Source: Tolypeutes matacus
Lineage: Eukaryota; Chordata; Mammalia; Cingulata; Chlamyphoridae
NCBI GenBank assembly: GCA_026826555.1
Contig: JAKSZT010053837.1
Span: 4,874,520-4,938,519, forward strand
Length of the DNA stretch: 64,000 nucleotides
Reading direction: 5' to 3'
Positions 47,160 to 60,039 of the stretch are shown piece after piece; the first letter of the stretch is position 1; every line of letters starts with the position of its first letter. The notes beneath the pieces were generated by a model. It did no database searches. It had not been told where the DNA came from and saw only the letters and a program-made list of their open reading frames with translations. The translations under genes and the position numbers were made by a program.

Positions 47160-50100
47160 TAGACATGAACACTGTAAAAACAAAAGCCAATGGTTGCAAT
47201 CCTTTAAAAGAGAGGTTAAAATAATGATTCTTGAAAGAGTTCCCAGTTTTCAACAAGACAGAGGAAATGGAATGCAACAGATGTGGATGGGATTGTGTTT
47301 ACTGTCAGGGAAAGCAAAGCTGTTGTTCCCTGATGGCCTCCATTTCCTCTGTTAGGTGGAAAGGCAAGTCACAACACTGAGGGGCTCTGCAGGACCAGGG
47401 GGCTGGAGGCTTGAGGTAAGTAGGAAAGTCTAGAAATAAATGGTCACAGAGAGTGAAATAGTGAGCTAACAAAGAATGGGCTTAAGCGTGACATGTACCG
47501 GTCTCTGATTGGATGTTACTCAAATCATCCTCTCTATATATGTTAAATGATTACCCTTATACTGTCTCCACATTATAAAGTAGCAAACAAAACAGACTCT
47601 AGATTTTGTTTTCAGGTATTAAAAACGATTGCAAACTATAAAAATCAAAAGCTTATCTGGCATTTAATTGATTTTTCTTCCTCTACTTGTCAAATGGGAG
47701 TTGGATTTTATTTGTACATTTTCTAAGGGCAGAGGGAAGCTCTGGGGCAGATTCCTTAAGCGGCTCTTGGGGTAACTCTTATAAGGATGGGATAATTAAT
47801 TCCTCAACAAAATCTTTAGATTTGGCTGCCTCTCCCAAATCGCTCCTCTTTCACATACTCACAAGCATATCTAGAAATGCACAGCTACCAAGTTCTGTCC
47901 CTTTAAGAGGCTATTTCAGTCTTCCTTCAGCACTGGCATTTCTCCCAGAATATTGTACCTTCCTGGGCCATGTTTCTTTCAAATTTTTTCTCCTAGATCC
48001 TCTGCAAAGACAGGTAATGTCACTCATCTACCAGAGGCAAACTCTGCTCCTCTTCAGACTGCAGCCATCCTCACCGCTTCTCTCACAGTTAGATTTGGAA
48101 ATATTCTTAGCTTTGTAGTTTTTAGTATGAAAGTGGGTTGATTTGAAGCCTAACTGCTGGTGCAATAATATTATGCCTATTGGTAACAGTAAAAGCAATG
48201 GATTTTCAAATCATGTGATTAATGTTTTTATACACCACACCTGAAATCACCATTGCCAAAATGTCCGAATTACATATTTTAACCACATTTGCAGTGTGTA
48301 GCAATCCCTTTGACACGTAGTAGAAACTCAATAAACGTTGAGCTTCATCTTTTGAGAGGAAGAGAGGGAAGGACAGGAAAGACCAGCAGAGAACATTTCC
48401 ACTTAGTGAACAGTATGTCTTGCTTTAGCTAAAAATTATATTCAAGTTCTGCATGTGCTTTTCTCCATGCTAAAGTGAATCCTCCCATACAGGATGTTAA
48501 TGCTTTAAACTATAATTACTCAAGAAATCTAGTTATGATTAAAAGCTAGGTCAGTAGATGATACCAGTCTGGAATGCTCAGAAAAATATATTTTAAAAGT
48601 TCATTAATCAATGCAGCATGTATGAATAAAATATGGTATAAAATTGCATAACTTAAGGTTGTTTCAAGTCTTTTACTTTTTTAATGTTTTAGGGACATTA
48701 AAATAAATGTTAAGAACATCGAGCAGTATTTCTAGTGGATGACTAAAAGAGGGCATAATATCTGAAATATGGCAATCTGCCCTCCTAATGACTGTTTATC
48801 CTGTAGCTTGTCCAATGACAAATAGCTGCTCACTTTTACTTTAAATGTTTTCTATTTCTTTAAGTCAGATAATTTTGCATCATAAAACCTACACCCTGTA
48901 ACACAATGTTTTTATTTGATTTTCTTTAAAACCATCTGAGTTAAGTAAAACAAAAAAAAATTGATCCCTTAAATAGAAATCATTTAGGAAGAAAAAAAAA
49001 GAAGCAATGGGAAAATAGTCTCATGTAAAAGCAAAAACGACCTTCTGTAGTGTATTTCACTCTTTTTCAAGTGTGGCAAGAATAATAAGTCTTGGCAGTT
49101 GGAACATGCTATTCACCTGAGGGACGTCAATCATTCTCATTTTGAAAGACACAGGATTTATGAATTGTCAACACGTCTTTTAGGTGAGAAACCAGTGTTC
49201 ATCAAGAGAAAAACTGAAACAAATGCTCAAATAAATTGAAATCAAATGCTGCCTAGTTGGTCTCATCTTAAGAACATATTGCACATAATCTACCATTTGT
49301 AGACTGTAATAATTGTAATATGTGAGATACGGGTGACAAACTGAATGGCCTTTCCTGGGCTTTTTCAGCATAATATAGTCTGGAGATGAATGGCTTGATT
49401 TCTTTCCTGCATTCCATATACAGTAAATTATTTGTCATTGAGCAGCCCCCATAAAAATAACTATCTAATACTGAAACTGCTGACAGTCTTGTAGTCTGTT
49501 TCAGGGGTGGAAGCCAGGAAGAAACACATTGAACTTCATTAGAGTTGGTCCCTGGAGGACAGAATTGAGCTTCATTGGCAAGGGCACTGTAAGAGTTCCA
49601 TTTGACTCCTCATTAAACCTCTCCTAGGGATTCCAACTACGCCTCTGTGGCTGCGTGTGCTTCTCTTTCTGTAGACGGGGATAGATGTGAACTACACAGG
49701 CACGGATACATCTTTGCACATTTAGGAGAAGATTGCTTTTCCCAACAAAAACCAAGTCTCCTACGCATTTAAAAATATTTCCCGATTGCTCGATCCTTAA
49801 CCATCTTACTGTTATTTGCAAAGGAAGTAGAGAGCTTTATTTCAGTTTGTGAGAGTTCATTTGTAAACCCCTGTCTTAGGATATGTAAGAGTCTCTTGTC
49901 TTGTTCATGTTTTTCTTTTCTCCAGGAAAAGCAGCGTTAAAGAGAAATAGTGGGTGATAATGACTTCAGCCTTCTTTACCTCACATGATGGTTGTGACAA
50001 TGAAATCAGAACAAATACATTAACGCCATTGGTGAACTGTAAATTGCCATAAGAATGTGAGATACTACAAGCATGCTGCCCATCGTCCTTCTTGTTGACT

Positions 50101-52000
50101 GGGAGTCTTGAAAACAGCATCATAAGATCTAGCATACTTTGGAAGCATTACATTGGAAAACTATTCTATAGTACAAAGAAAGACACAGCATAATATAGGG
50201 ATTAAAAACCCTACACTGCTGATAATACAGAATTCGCGTTCTTGAGAGTCTCTTCCAGACAGATTCACAGGTCTGTTATTTTAAGTGCAATAAAAACAAA
50301 TAGACACTATTTTTTTTCCAGCAGCAGCTATGGAGAATACTTTTGTCTGGAGAGAACATTTTCTGTGATTTTTGGAATAATACCTTCATTCTTCAAGCCA
50401 GCTAATCGCATTGTTACTAATGGAATATTAGCAAAGCTAATGACTAATGCTTCACTGGGTAATGCTTTAGTGTTTACTGTTACTGTTCTCAAAGAAAAAA
50501 ATCCTTAGGTATACATTTGTTCCAGTGCGATATAAATAGAAATAAATAGACACCATAACTAAATATGACTACATAAAAGTATGCATCACTGTGAAAGCAC
50601 TTGGTGCATTTACAGGATGAATGTCTGCTCAGTAGAATTGCTTTCTAATGCCTCACATACATCAGCTCAGCCTACAACCATATAGCTACACACAAACATA
50701 CACACCCAAGAATATTTCCCTAAATATTCATAATTCACATAAGGACACGCGTGGATGTGAACATCCCCATATATATACACAATTCAGAAGTCTTACCATG
50801 GGCACCACACCACATGAATATGCTGGTATATATATCCATAATTAACAGCATGGACATAAATGCACTTGAAAATAAAATTCTATTCATAAGAGGAATTGCT
50901 GGCATCCTGTGAGTGTGATTTTCCCACTGGTCTAAACATATCTTGAGTTCTAGACATTAGATCACTCTACAGCTACTTTTGGGGGTGGGTGGCAATAACA
51001 TGCTGCTTTAAGAAGCCTCAAAGTAAAAGGAAAATATATCAATTCAAAGCCTCTACTTGTGCAATCCCAAGGATAAAATTTCCAGATAGCCCAGAAGTAT
51101 GAACCAGAAGGAGTAAGGAACAACCAATATTTTCCCAAATGAAAAGGAAGGTCCAGGCCAAAAAAGGGGTGGGCATAAAGGCACTGAAATGAGCATATCA
51201 GGAGGAAGAAGGTGACAACAAAAGAAGCCTCTAAAAGAAGACACCAAGCACAATATTCTCATGTAAGTTCAGACCATCATTCCATATTTATGCATGTGAA
51301 CATTTCATACACATATACACTGATATAAATATACTCAATCTAAAACTTTCTCAGACAAACACACACCAACCAAATGATTAATGTATGGTCACTGCTCGTT
51401 GGCAAATTGCCCAGGAAAGAGAGCCCTGGGTCCCTTTCTGTGCCACCACTCCCAGGCTGTGTCACTGAGACAGTCAATTTCCCTCTTGGTAGCCAAACTC
51501 CTACATTCATGACCAAGGTGACCTTGCCTGTCGCTGGTGTCCAAGCACGTCTCAAGGGTAAATAGTAAGTCCCATTACTGGCAGGGCAGAGCAAAGGTAA
51601 GTTACATGATAATGAGGGCAGTTTTACATGAGTAGGGCACCCCATAGTTTATTTTGACAGACTTATTTTTCAAAAAGCTCACCTAACAACCAAGGAAATG
51701 GATGAGTAGATTGGGAACACACCGCTTGGCAGTAGTTGCCTAAAATTTTCAAAAGTCAAAAGTTAATTACTTATGGGTAATTCAGCATTATTACAAAATA
51801 CGTCTTTAAGTATACGGAATATATTCTGATCCCCACCCTCTTCTATGTTCAGCCTCAGCTTACCTGACAGACTTTGATATCAGAGAACAGCCCTTAAAAT
51901 TTACAAGAACTAATGCAAATGGGAAAATGTATGTAATTGTGCTATTTTCTCCTGGGTGAGTGTGAAATGGAGGGGCTGAGAGTGTTTAAATGAGATGGAA
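47160..52000. other. Mostly unique intergenic DNA upstream of PTPRO
   Basis: Low repeat content compared with the region to the left. No exon seen. A MIR/L2-like tail ('acacgtagtagaaactcaataaacg', about 48313) and a CA-rich run near 50680 are the only recognised pieces. Distal regulatory elements could lie here but cannot be read from sequence alone. Confidence 0.45.
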
Positions 52001-52208
52001 AGAATGGAAGAGGGAAAGAATTCCTCTCCATCACACACACCACATCCCTCTACCGCAGTCACAACCATCACTCCTTTGTGCCCGGAAATAAGCAGATGTA
52101 GGAAGATTAAGAGCGGAGTGGGATCTGCCCCTGCCTCGTTCCAGGTTGCTCAAGAAGAGTGAGGGAAACCCCACGGAACTCCTGGTCCCAGAGACTGTGG
52201 GAAGGGTT

Positions 52209-52218
52209 GGGGCGGAGC
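52209..52218 (+). promoter_or_regulatory. GC box (Sp1-type) near the PTPRO promoter
   Basis: The ggggcggagc match lies at the 5' side of the CpG island, in the orientation of PTPRO. It is a simple consensus match with no other proof of use. Confidence 0.4.
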
Positions 52219-52359
52219 CTGGAGTGGGGCCTGTCCAGCCGTAGGACATAGCAGGCGGACCCTGGTGGACGGATTGAGAGGCTACTGTCACTTTGTGGCT
52301 CTGCAATCCGGAGTGAGAATATCCCTGCTGCCAGAGGACATTCTTGCAGGGTGCACGGC

Positions 52360-52663
52360 CCCCTCCTCTCGCTCCGCACGCGGACCCCGGGCTCCTCCCG
52401 CTGGCGTGGCGGCGGCAGAGCCTCGCCCGCTCCAATCCCCACTCTCTGCGTGCTTAGCCAGTAGAGAACAGCAGCGCCTGCCACGTTCCGGGAGGACCCC
52501 TGGCGCAGAAGGGAAGCAGGCGCGGGGGTACAAGAAGGACAGCATGTGCCGCGCGGAGGCAGCCTCGGCGCCCAGGGTCTGAGGCCGCAGCCCCAGTTCG
52601 CCATTGTGAGCCGCCGCCGGGGGAGCCCGCGCCGCCGTCCCCCGGGTCCCCGTCCGCGCCGCG
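52360..52663 (+). other. PTPRO: PTPRO 5' untranslated region (left edge uncertain)
   Basis: GC-rich sequence directly upstream of the PTPRO start codon, with GCC/CGG-rich runs just before the ATG. No splice acceptor is evident between 52360 and the ATG, so the leader is taken as continuous with exon 1. The transcription start cannot be read from the sequence; the left edge is a guess based on where CpG density rises. Confidence 0.5.
52544..52582 (+). other. Upstream ORF in the PTPRO leader, 12 codons
   Basis: An ATG with A at -3 (gacagcATGt) opens 12 codons and closes at TGA 52580-52582, 81 bases before the PTPRO ATG and in the same frame. If transcription begins upstream of 52544 it could lower translation of the main frame. 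This is inference: no start-site evidence is available. Confidence 0.4.
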
Positions 52664-52738
52664 ATGGGGCACCTGCCCACGAGAGCGCGCGACAGCCGCC
52701 GCCTCCTGCCTCTGCTCTGGCTCTTTGTGCTTCTCAAG
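52664..52738 (+). CDS. PTPRO: PTPRO exon 1, coding part (signal peptide)
   Basis: The exon encodes 25 residues starting MGHLPT and ending LLPLLWLFVLLK, in phase 0, and stops at an AAG|GTAGGG donor. From memory, human PTPRO begins MGHLPTG and has LLPLLWLFVLFK at the same place, followed by the mature ectodomain in the next exon. The product is a type I membrane receptor tyrosine phosphatase (GLEPP1) with extracellular fibronectin type III repeats and one cytoplasmic phosphatase domain; it is known from podocyte foot processes and neurons. Seen here is only the signal peptide: a basic n-region (RARDSRR) and a Leu/Trp-rich core. The start is supported by its place in a CpG island and a strong context (G at -3, G at +4). 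The n-region differs from human at several residues, as expected for signal peptides. Later exons lie beyond the window. Confidence 0.87.
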
Positions 52739-52744
52739 GTAGGG
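52736..52744 (+). other. PTPRO: PTPRO exon 1 splice donor
   Basis: AAG|GTAGGG matches the mammalian 5' splice consensus. It falls right after the Lys codon where the human signal-peptide exon also ends (from memory), leaving phase 0. Confidence 0.82.
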
Positions 52745-53341
52745 GAACCCACCGGGCCCCGCGGTCCGCCCGGGTCCACAGCCGCGCCCCAGCGCTCTGG
52801 CTTTGCCGCCGGGAGCCGCGCGCGGGCAACGCGGGCCGGGCCGAGGGGAGCGCGGGCAGCGCAGCCTGGGCGCACGCTTTGTTGTGCTGGCGGGTGCGTG
52901 AGCTCTCGACTGATGGGGGTGAAGGAATAAGGGAAGTTTGCGCATCCCACCTTTCTCCTTTGAGCTCTCTTACCGCCTCTGATATTCACATCAAAGATGG
53001 GCTTTGGGGATAGTGGTTCCTCTGGCAAAATGCAGTCCCTTTCCCTTCTGGTCTCTTCTGCACTCCAACGCTGCTTAACCTTTCCGCCCTCCCCCAACGG
53101 AGTGTGCGGCAGCTTTGTCTTTAATTTACCTTCTTCTGGAATTATGTACCGGGTGCTCAGCTCCCTGAACGCAAACAGATTTCCGGGGATGGGCCGCGGG
53201 CATGATTTTCTTTGAATAACGAGTGTCCTTCGGGAGAGGACCCCTCTCCCGAAGTCCTAAATCCACTCTGAGAATTCCCTTTTAAGTCTCTAGACTTTAC
53301 CTGCTCTATTTTCAGATGATGCTATCTCTAAGTGAAAATGG

Positions 53342-53367
53342 CAAAAAAAAAAAAAAAAAAAAAAAAA
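53342..53367 (+). repeat. Poly(A) tract in intron 1
   Basis: Pure A run of about 26 bases with no retroelement body attached. Confidence 0.8.
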
Positions 53368-53379
53368 TCTATAATATTG

Positions 53380-54585
53380 AACTTTTTAAAGTATTGTTTG
53401 GAATAATCTGCTTCAGGGTTTTACTTTGAGGAAAATGGAAAGGGGCTGCTTTAAAAACATTTTCTAGTTTAACTATCCTGTACATAATTTTTAAAGAAAC
53501 GTCAGCTAAATGTTTTCTTGGAAAGTGGTGTGAAGTTATGAGGTAATTGTTTTCCACTCGTGTCTTCAGTGGCTCTACTTGAAAATTCTGTTATTAGTCA
53601 GTCCTTTCCGTCTTGGTAAAGCAAACTCAAGAATTCGACAGGTGACCGGGAGCTATCCTTTCAGCACCACGGCGATACCTACGCTAGAAATGGGCGAAGC
53701 ATTCATGGTGCAAACGTTTTCCTATTAAAGAATCACTTTTTGTTTATATGCATCATTAATTATGAATGCCTCACAAGGAGATAGTGGAACAGGACCAATG
53801 AATTAAGAATAACGTGAATTTTAAATACTCCATATTTTCACTTATCTTAATGAAAAACAGGTGAAATAGTTTCAGGGAGAAACAGCAATGGAGTGCATTA
53901 AATAATATTCTACATTATATTTGACATGGTTTTGCATTTCACTAGGTTAAAATAATAAGTTAAATAATTTATATTTAAAATCTGGAAAATAGTAAGCGTG
54001 GTCATATGTTTTTCACTCTAGGAGGTAGTTCTTTAGTACACACACAAAACATACTAAGCTGTTATTAATTTTTCTAGCTATTTATTAAACTTTGCTTCAA
54101 CCATTATATCTATGCAACATTCGTCATTAGCCCAAAGTGAGAAATTTAATCATGTATTTTACTGTGTAACAGCTAAGACTCACATGTATGACATCTGATT
54201 CACACCCAACCTTTGGTGCAATGGCAGATTTTTACTTAAGTTCTTCATAATGGGTAAGAGTGCCAGAAATGTGAGAAGGCTCAGTTTGGGAATTGAGGCA
54301 GAGTGCTGCAAGCAAAAAGGGGAAACGTGGCAAAAGTTTGACTCAACCCTCAATATTAAATGAGAAAATGAAGTTCATAAGGACATAGTGGTAATCTCCT
54401 TGGCTGTAATAGAGGTTAATCCTGTTTTGCATAATAGAGGTATTCTTGAACATTTGAGGATAAATGCCAATTGTGGTAAAGTGCATCACACAGTAAGAAA
54501 GAGTACTACTTTCATGGACAAATGATTTTGGAAGGGAAATCTTCACTTTTTTTATGTAACCTAAATGTAAAGTATATCAAAGGAA
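53380..54585. other. PTPRO intron sequence, no feature
   Basis: AT-rich and repeat-poor; nothing recognised. Confidence 0.4.
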
Positions 54586-54589
54586 GGAA

Positions 54590-54705
54590 GAAAATGTATT
54601 GAATACCCACTATGTGGCAGTCAGTCTTCTGAGTATCTCACACATGTTATGTGTAATCCTCTTTTATTACAGTTGACAATAGGTGCTCAAAGTGGTAAAT
54701 TGGTC
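54590..54705 (-). mobile_element. MIR-like SINE remnant
   Basis: 'tgaatacccactatgtggcagtcagtcttctgagtat' and 'ttatgtgtaatcctctttt' match the MIR 3' half on the minus strand. Confidence 0.55.
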
Positions 54706-55395
54706 ACAATTTCTTCACATTTGGAAGATAGTATGTGACATGGCATGTTGGGTACCATGCCATATAATCTCTATATTTTGGAGATACTTTATAATTCAAG
54801 GTCCTGATAAGTGAGTCAGTAAAATAGGCCTAAGATGCAGGTGGCGACAATAATATGGAAAAATCCATTACTAAATACCAAACTGTCAAGTGGATCTGAA
54901 TGATAAATTCTAAAAAGGTCCGTGGGTGCTGAGTCAGATACAAACTATTACCCACCCCTGAAAAAAATAATCTCCATAGTTTCCATTATGACCATTAAAT
55001 ATTTCACTATACCATAAGAAGTATCATCTATATATGAATGGAAAGCTCTAAAGACTGTAAACCAGAGAAACTCAAGTAGGAGGTTTAATTTATAGTTTTA
55101 CCTTTTCCACAACTCAGGAATTAGAAGTCTGATATAAATCATAGGAAAGTATGAAAGTTTGAATTTCTATGAATGTGGGTCTAGTGCTTTTCCCTGAAAG
55201 AACCTATATTTGCATGGCTGTAGAAGTCTTTGTGCTTCATTCATAACCTATGGCTTAGTGATGTACACATGTAATCAGGCATTTCAGATTGTCTAAACCA
55301 ACCACCGAACACTCTGTGGCTCATAGCTGCAGAATTGATGTTACGTAAACAAAATGTTGATTATGAAAAACTTTTAAATTTTATATCTGTATATA

Positions 55396-55397
55396 TT

Positions 55398-55425
<28 letters not shown>
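55396..55425. repeat. (TA)n microsatellite
   Basis: A run of TA steps followed by 'cacacaag'; likely length-variable. Confidence 0.9.
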
Positions 55426-55429
<4 letters not shown>

Positions 55430-55439
55430 AGTATATGTA

Positions 55440-57915
55440 CATAGAAAAACAAAAGTAGAACTCAACTGCTGAGTATTCTGGGAGCCTACCAATCTCAAAG
55501 TCTTTTACCCACATGTGAATGTAAATGGAGTATTTATCTAGTAAGAGTCTCTCTTGTGCATCTTCCTGCAATTCTCAGTGAAAACAACGTAACTTATCTT
55601 ACCTATTTTACCTTTACCAAGCTTGGCCCTGATTATTCCTGCCTCTACTAGTTCACTCACTATCAGTGTTTTGGCAACTAATTTGCAAATTGAAGATATG
55701 GCAATATAACATCATAGGAATTTAATTCTGCCTTTCCTGAAATGGTGCTTGTTATTAGTCAACTGGAATATTTCCCTCAACTCATAGTTTGACACGTCTC
55801 CTCATTTCTTAATTTCCTGTCTATGTTTTTTTCCATTTCTGCTTTTAGCTGATATATAGTCAAAAAGCATTAGATTTGAAAAAGTTAATATTGCATTTTC
55901 TGAAAGAGGCTTATGCTTAATTCTATAAAAGCATGGGTTTTATGATGCTGGCCATACTACTCTCATTCTCGAGAAATACCTATTTTCCAGAGTCTGCCTT
56001 TCTCCACTTCCCTGTATGCTTCCTTTCCATTCCCTCCCCCCACACATGCACCCCACTCCACAAACAACACAGACGCAGTTTAGGTTTCCTTGTTGAGGTT
56101 TCATCCACATGATACAGTGTTGGCAGATGAACTATAATCCTTTCATGTTTCCATGTCAGCCTAAGCCATTCTGCTGGCAATGAAGTTTGCTGCCATTAAC
56201 CCATCAACTGACTCCTTTGATAAATGTTGCTGCTAATATGTAAAAGAGAGACCCTTTTACATATGAACTCCTTCCCAGTAAGGTGAAGAAGCTTCACTGG
56301 CCAGGGCCTCTACAGGTTGTTAATCCTCCTCATACTACACCTCTATTTGCTCTTTTGTTGTTTGCTAGGTATGAAAGGATAGAAACTCAAATCACACCTC
56401 TGCCTCATCATATCCCATAAGAAAATATGCATTTATATGCAAAAGTAATTAAAAGTAATGTAAGAGTACTATACTTTATTTTAAAATGTTGCACTATTTC
56501 TAGCTTCTAAATACTGTACTTCATGGTATTTCAGCTTATAAGCAAATTGACTCTTCAGTCATAAAGATAACTTACCACTTGAGTCTTAAGGATTTGCAAA
56601 ACTTTCTTTGGTGTTGAGCACAGGTAGCCTACCTATACAAATCATTATGACTGGTAGCAGAGAGGCCCAGTAGAAAGTTTAGCAGCAGTGGTCACTAGTG
56701 TCTATTTCTCACTTTCTCCCTAGATTTAATGGCTTCAGCAGTTCATGTTGTTGCATTTTCAGAAACGTAGCTCCAATGCCTCGACAAGTTTTACTGCAAA
56801 GAGCTTAGTGTGTTCATCCAATTACTCCAAATATGTTGTAAGTATTTTTAAAATAAAGGAACATATAAGCTATTTTGTCTTCCACTGTGCCTTGTATGTG
56901 GTGTTAGGCATATAGTAGAGGCTTAAGAGACATGTCTCAAGTTTTCAGCATTGTAGAAAGTTCTTGACTGAGAATCGTTAAATATCATAACATTGACTTG
57001 TGAACATCTTTAAGGAAAATATGAGAAAATTATCATTATGTGAATAAAATTATCATAATGATAACAAATTACACCAAAATTATATTAAGTATTTATTAAA
57101 ATCATAAATCAAAATACCAACATGTTCTTTTCCCCCAAAATGTAATACTCCCAGTTATGAGCAGTGCTGCCTCAGCTGCTGTTTAATGCCTCCCATTAAA
57201 TCACAGCTGTTGAAATGTAGGAAAGTGGCTTTCCTTGCCTCGACAGGTAACCTACAACTTCAGCCAATACCCGGATAGGTAAGGAATATTCCTGCTTCCT
57301 CTGCCATATCGTCCCTCTCCTATGACCACTACCAACCAAAAATGACAAAAAGTACTGAATTCCTAGTAGTAGAAATCCCTTTCACTTTTGCCAGGCCTTT
57401 GCTCTTAGGAGATGAAGCCTTTTCTATACCTGGTCTTGGTTACATCTAGGGTGGCATTTATTCCAGCGTCATAACCCAATGCCTTAAAGAACTTTAGCCT
57501 TAGAGACCCATTGGTATCACTCTTTCAGCTCAAACATGTGAGAGTCTTCTTTGTGCACCTCTTCATTGATTTGAGAGGCCAGAAGAAGGTTAACGTGGCA
57601 CAAGGAGAGTAAGCAAGAGGCCGCCTGAGTGAGGCTGAACACAAAGGCTCTTGTTCCTTCTCTCCAGGTGTTTTGGCTCCAGCCGGCTCTACGCTGCTTC
57701 TACCAGCTCTTCAGAGGCATAGGTGAACACGCTCCACAACGACCCCATATGTAATTTGTGATCACTGTTTATTCCCTAATATTTCCCTTTCTCATGCTTG
57801 ACCTAGGTCTCCAGAGCACCTATCCTTTTTTTTTCCTTTCCTCTGCACAGTGTGGCTTCAAATTTATTTCTGTTAGAAGAACCATGTCTTATCCCTTTGT
57901 CAGAAAATCACCCTA
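55440..57915. other. PTPRO intron sequence, no feature
   Basis: No exon or clear repeat recognised. Confidence 0.4.
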
Positions 57916-57920
57916 AACTC

Positions 57921-58413
57921 GGTCTTAGTTTATCACACAGCTATGCAAAGTACCACACAATGGGTTGGCTTAAATAATGAGAATTTTTTGACTTACAGTT
58001 TTGAGGCTCAAAGAGGTCCAAAATAGAGGCGTTAGCAAGGTGACGCTTTCTCCTCAACAACTACATCACTCTGGTGCTGGCTGCCACCGATCCTGGGGTT
58101 GAAACCTTGGCATGTATCCCTGCATCCCCTCGTGTGGCGAAATCCTCTACTTTCTCTTCCGGCTTCTGTTGACTTCCTGCTTCCAGCCACGCCCTGCTTC
58201 CAACCACTCCCTGTGGCTTTTTCCTTCGCAATGGCTGAGTTTCTAGCTTATAAAAGATTTCAGTAATCCAAGTTAAGGCCCACCCTCACTTTGGGCCATG
58301 CCTTAACTAAAATAACATCAAGAGAGCATATTTACAATGGGTTCCCACCCACAGGAATGCAGTTTAAGATTAAGTACATGTCTAAATGGGGGTACATAGT
58401 TCAACCTACCACA
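57921..58413 (-). mobile_element. MaLR/ERVL-type solo LTR, minus strand
   Basis: On the minus strand it starts TGTGGTAGGTTGAACTATG and includes 'cattcctgtgggtgggaac', 'agttaaggcatggccc', 'aggaagtcaacagaagc' and, near the end, 'atttaagccaaccc' and 'tgtgtggtactttgc'. A close relative lies at 61229-61719 in the other orientation. Confidence 0.75.
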
Positions 58414-58504
58414 AATCAATCATTCAGAATCTAATTCTTCAGTGAGAGACTTCTTCTTTTCTTTGGGGTTCTAGTTTCTTAAAGGCCAGCCCCTTTTATT
58501 CTGA

Positions 58505-58600
58505 TTTTTTTTTATTTTTTAAGATGCACTAGGGATTGAATCTGGGACCTTGTATGTGGGAGGCAGGCACTCAACCACTGAGCTACATCTGCTCCTCTAT
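58505..58600 (-). mobile_element. DAS-type SINE, diverged head
   Basis: Minus-strand head (ggagcagatgtagctcagtg, B box agattcaatcc) directly followed by an A-rich tail (T-rich 58505-58525). No clear target duplication, so it is an older copy. Confidence 0.75.
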
Positions 58601-58644
58601 TTTAAATACTTTAGAGCTACTAAACAAATGGGATGTTTGAAATA

Positions 58645-58885
58645 AGGTCTTAGAGCAGGGCTTCTTAATTAGGGGTCCCTTGGGTGTCTGTGGAAAGATT
58701 TCAGGGGGTCCATGAGCTTGAATTGAAAAAAATCAATTTATTATCTTTACTTTCTCTGACCTCTAAATGAAATCTAGCATTCCATTCACTTGTGAATGTG
58801 TGCAATAAATAAATTATATTAGTTTTAATTTCACCTGACTGGCAAAAGGGTCCATGGAACAAAAAGATTAAAAACCTCTGTCGTA
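58645..58885. mobile_element. hAT-like DNA transposon remnant
   Basis: 'gcttcttaattaggggtccc' and 'gatttcagggggtccatgag' at the left and 'gggtccatggaacaaaaagattaaaaacc' at the right; related to 10978-11178 but reversed. Confidence 0.7.
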
Positions 58886-60039
58886 GAGGTTTCTTGATAA
58901 AAGGTTTTCTTCTTTCTTTTTTTATCAGGAAATCTTAGATGAAAGAGAGAAAAATGATATATACATGGAATTATATTTCAGAAACAGAACGAGAATTGGA
59001 AAACTTTGAGCTTGAGAGTTGTAGCACAAATTATAAATATGCATGGTAAGTTCTGTAAGAGTAAATATAAGGAAAATTAGGAAATAAAACAAAGTTTGAT
59101 GTAAACAAATATATCGCCATCCTTTATTTACATGCAAATAAATGTGTTTCCTTATTGAAAACTCTTAATTTATTTGGTTTTTCACTTTTCTTAAATAGGA
59201 ATGCTTGCAGTTCATTTTTCTAACAAAGCTCTCCTATCATAAAGTAAATTAAAACCAAATGCACCTGTTTTAAAATTGGTCAGTTTTGTACCTTAAGCAA
59301 ATACAAAAAGTAAGGAAACAATTTACTTACAATGTAGGGATCCAAAATCAGAATTATATCTGTTAATAATATATGAGGTTTAAATAACGAATGGTTCCCT
59401 TTTTTTACCATCTCATTTAATTTTTTTCAGATGACTGGGACTTTTATTATTTTTGTCTCTTCCTGCCCATTAACTTTCTAAATCAATCATTTAAATATGG
59501 GTAAGAAAATATCATCCTGAGTCTACCAGACCCTTAATTCTGTTCCTTCATCATGACCCTCCTATTGAAAAAATCAGGTGCAGAGAAATTTCTGACCCTG
59601 GTTCCCTTTACACTGAACCCATACCTGGTACCAACTCTGGGCCTGTGTACTCATCCAGAACGGGATGCCCCCTTGATTCCACCCATACCACCTTGTGATA
59701 GGCATGTACAAACCAGATGTCTGAGAATTCCAAGGAACCAGCAGGCCCTTTTGTATCTTTGGGCCTCTTGAGGTCTGATTCCCAACTCCTGCGTATACCT
59801 TACTTTCTGAATCAGGGTTCTATTTTCATTAGCACTAGCATTACTGACTTTTTATCTTGGCGCTAACTGCTAATTAATCTCTCCTTGTCTGTGAATTTCC
59901 TTGAAAGAGCTTTCCTATAAACTTTCTTGGCTGCTCAATATTCCCTCAAGCCAAGGTATCAACAGCAAGAAGTTACTTTAATTCTTCAATATCAAGTCTG
60001 TGTTTTAGATTGTGGATAACGATTTACTGACCAAGTCCA

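Larger units (their letters stand above)
52150..52900. promoter_or_regulatory. PTPRO: CpG island promoter of PTPRO
   Basis: This is the only long CpG-dense, GC-rich block in an otherwise AT-rich window. It has a GC box (ggggcggagc, 52209-52218) about 450 bases before the start codon and no TATA box at a plausible distance. It spans the leader, exon 1 and the first part of intron 1. Edges are by eye. The high GC also opens long meaningless reading frames on both strands. Confidence 0.8.

Noticed and set aside
46723..47277. Minus-strand frame of 184 codons
   Set aside because: Opened by the polypurine microsatellite, giving Lys/Glu/Arg/Gly repeats only.
47687..48118. Plus-strand frame of 143 codons
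   Set aside because: No domain, signal peptide with context, or splice signals; chance length in a stop-poor stretch.
50640..50850. CA-rich stretch as a CRISPR-like or tandem array
   Set aside because: Irregular CA/TA-rich sequence without repeat units or spacers; this is mammalian DNA.
52546..53013. Plus-strand 155-codon frame overlapping the PTPRO start in another frame
   Set aside because: A GC-rich composition artefact that reads through the splice donor.
52288..53097. Long minus-strand open frame (269 codons) across the PTPRO promoter and exon 1
   Set aside because: It lies in the CpG island, where stop codons are rare by composition. It has Arg/Ala/Pro-rich low-complexity wording, no domain, and runs antisense through exon 1. 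An antisense transcript is possible but not supported.
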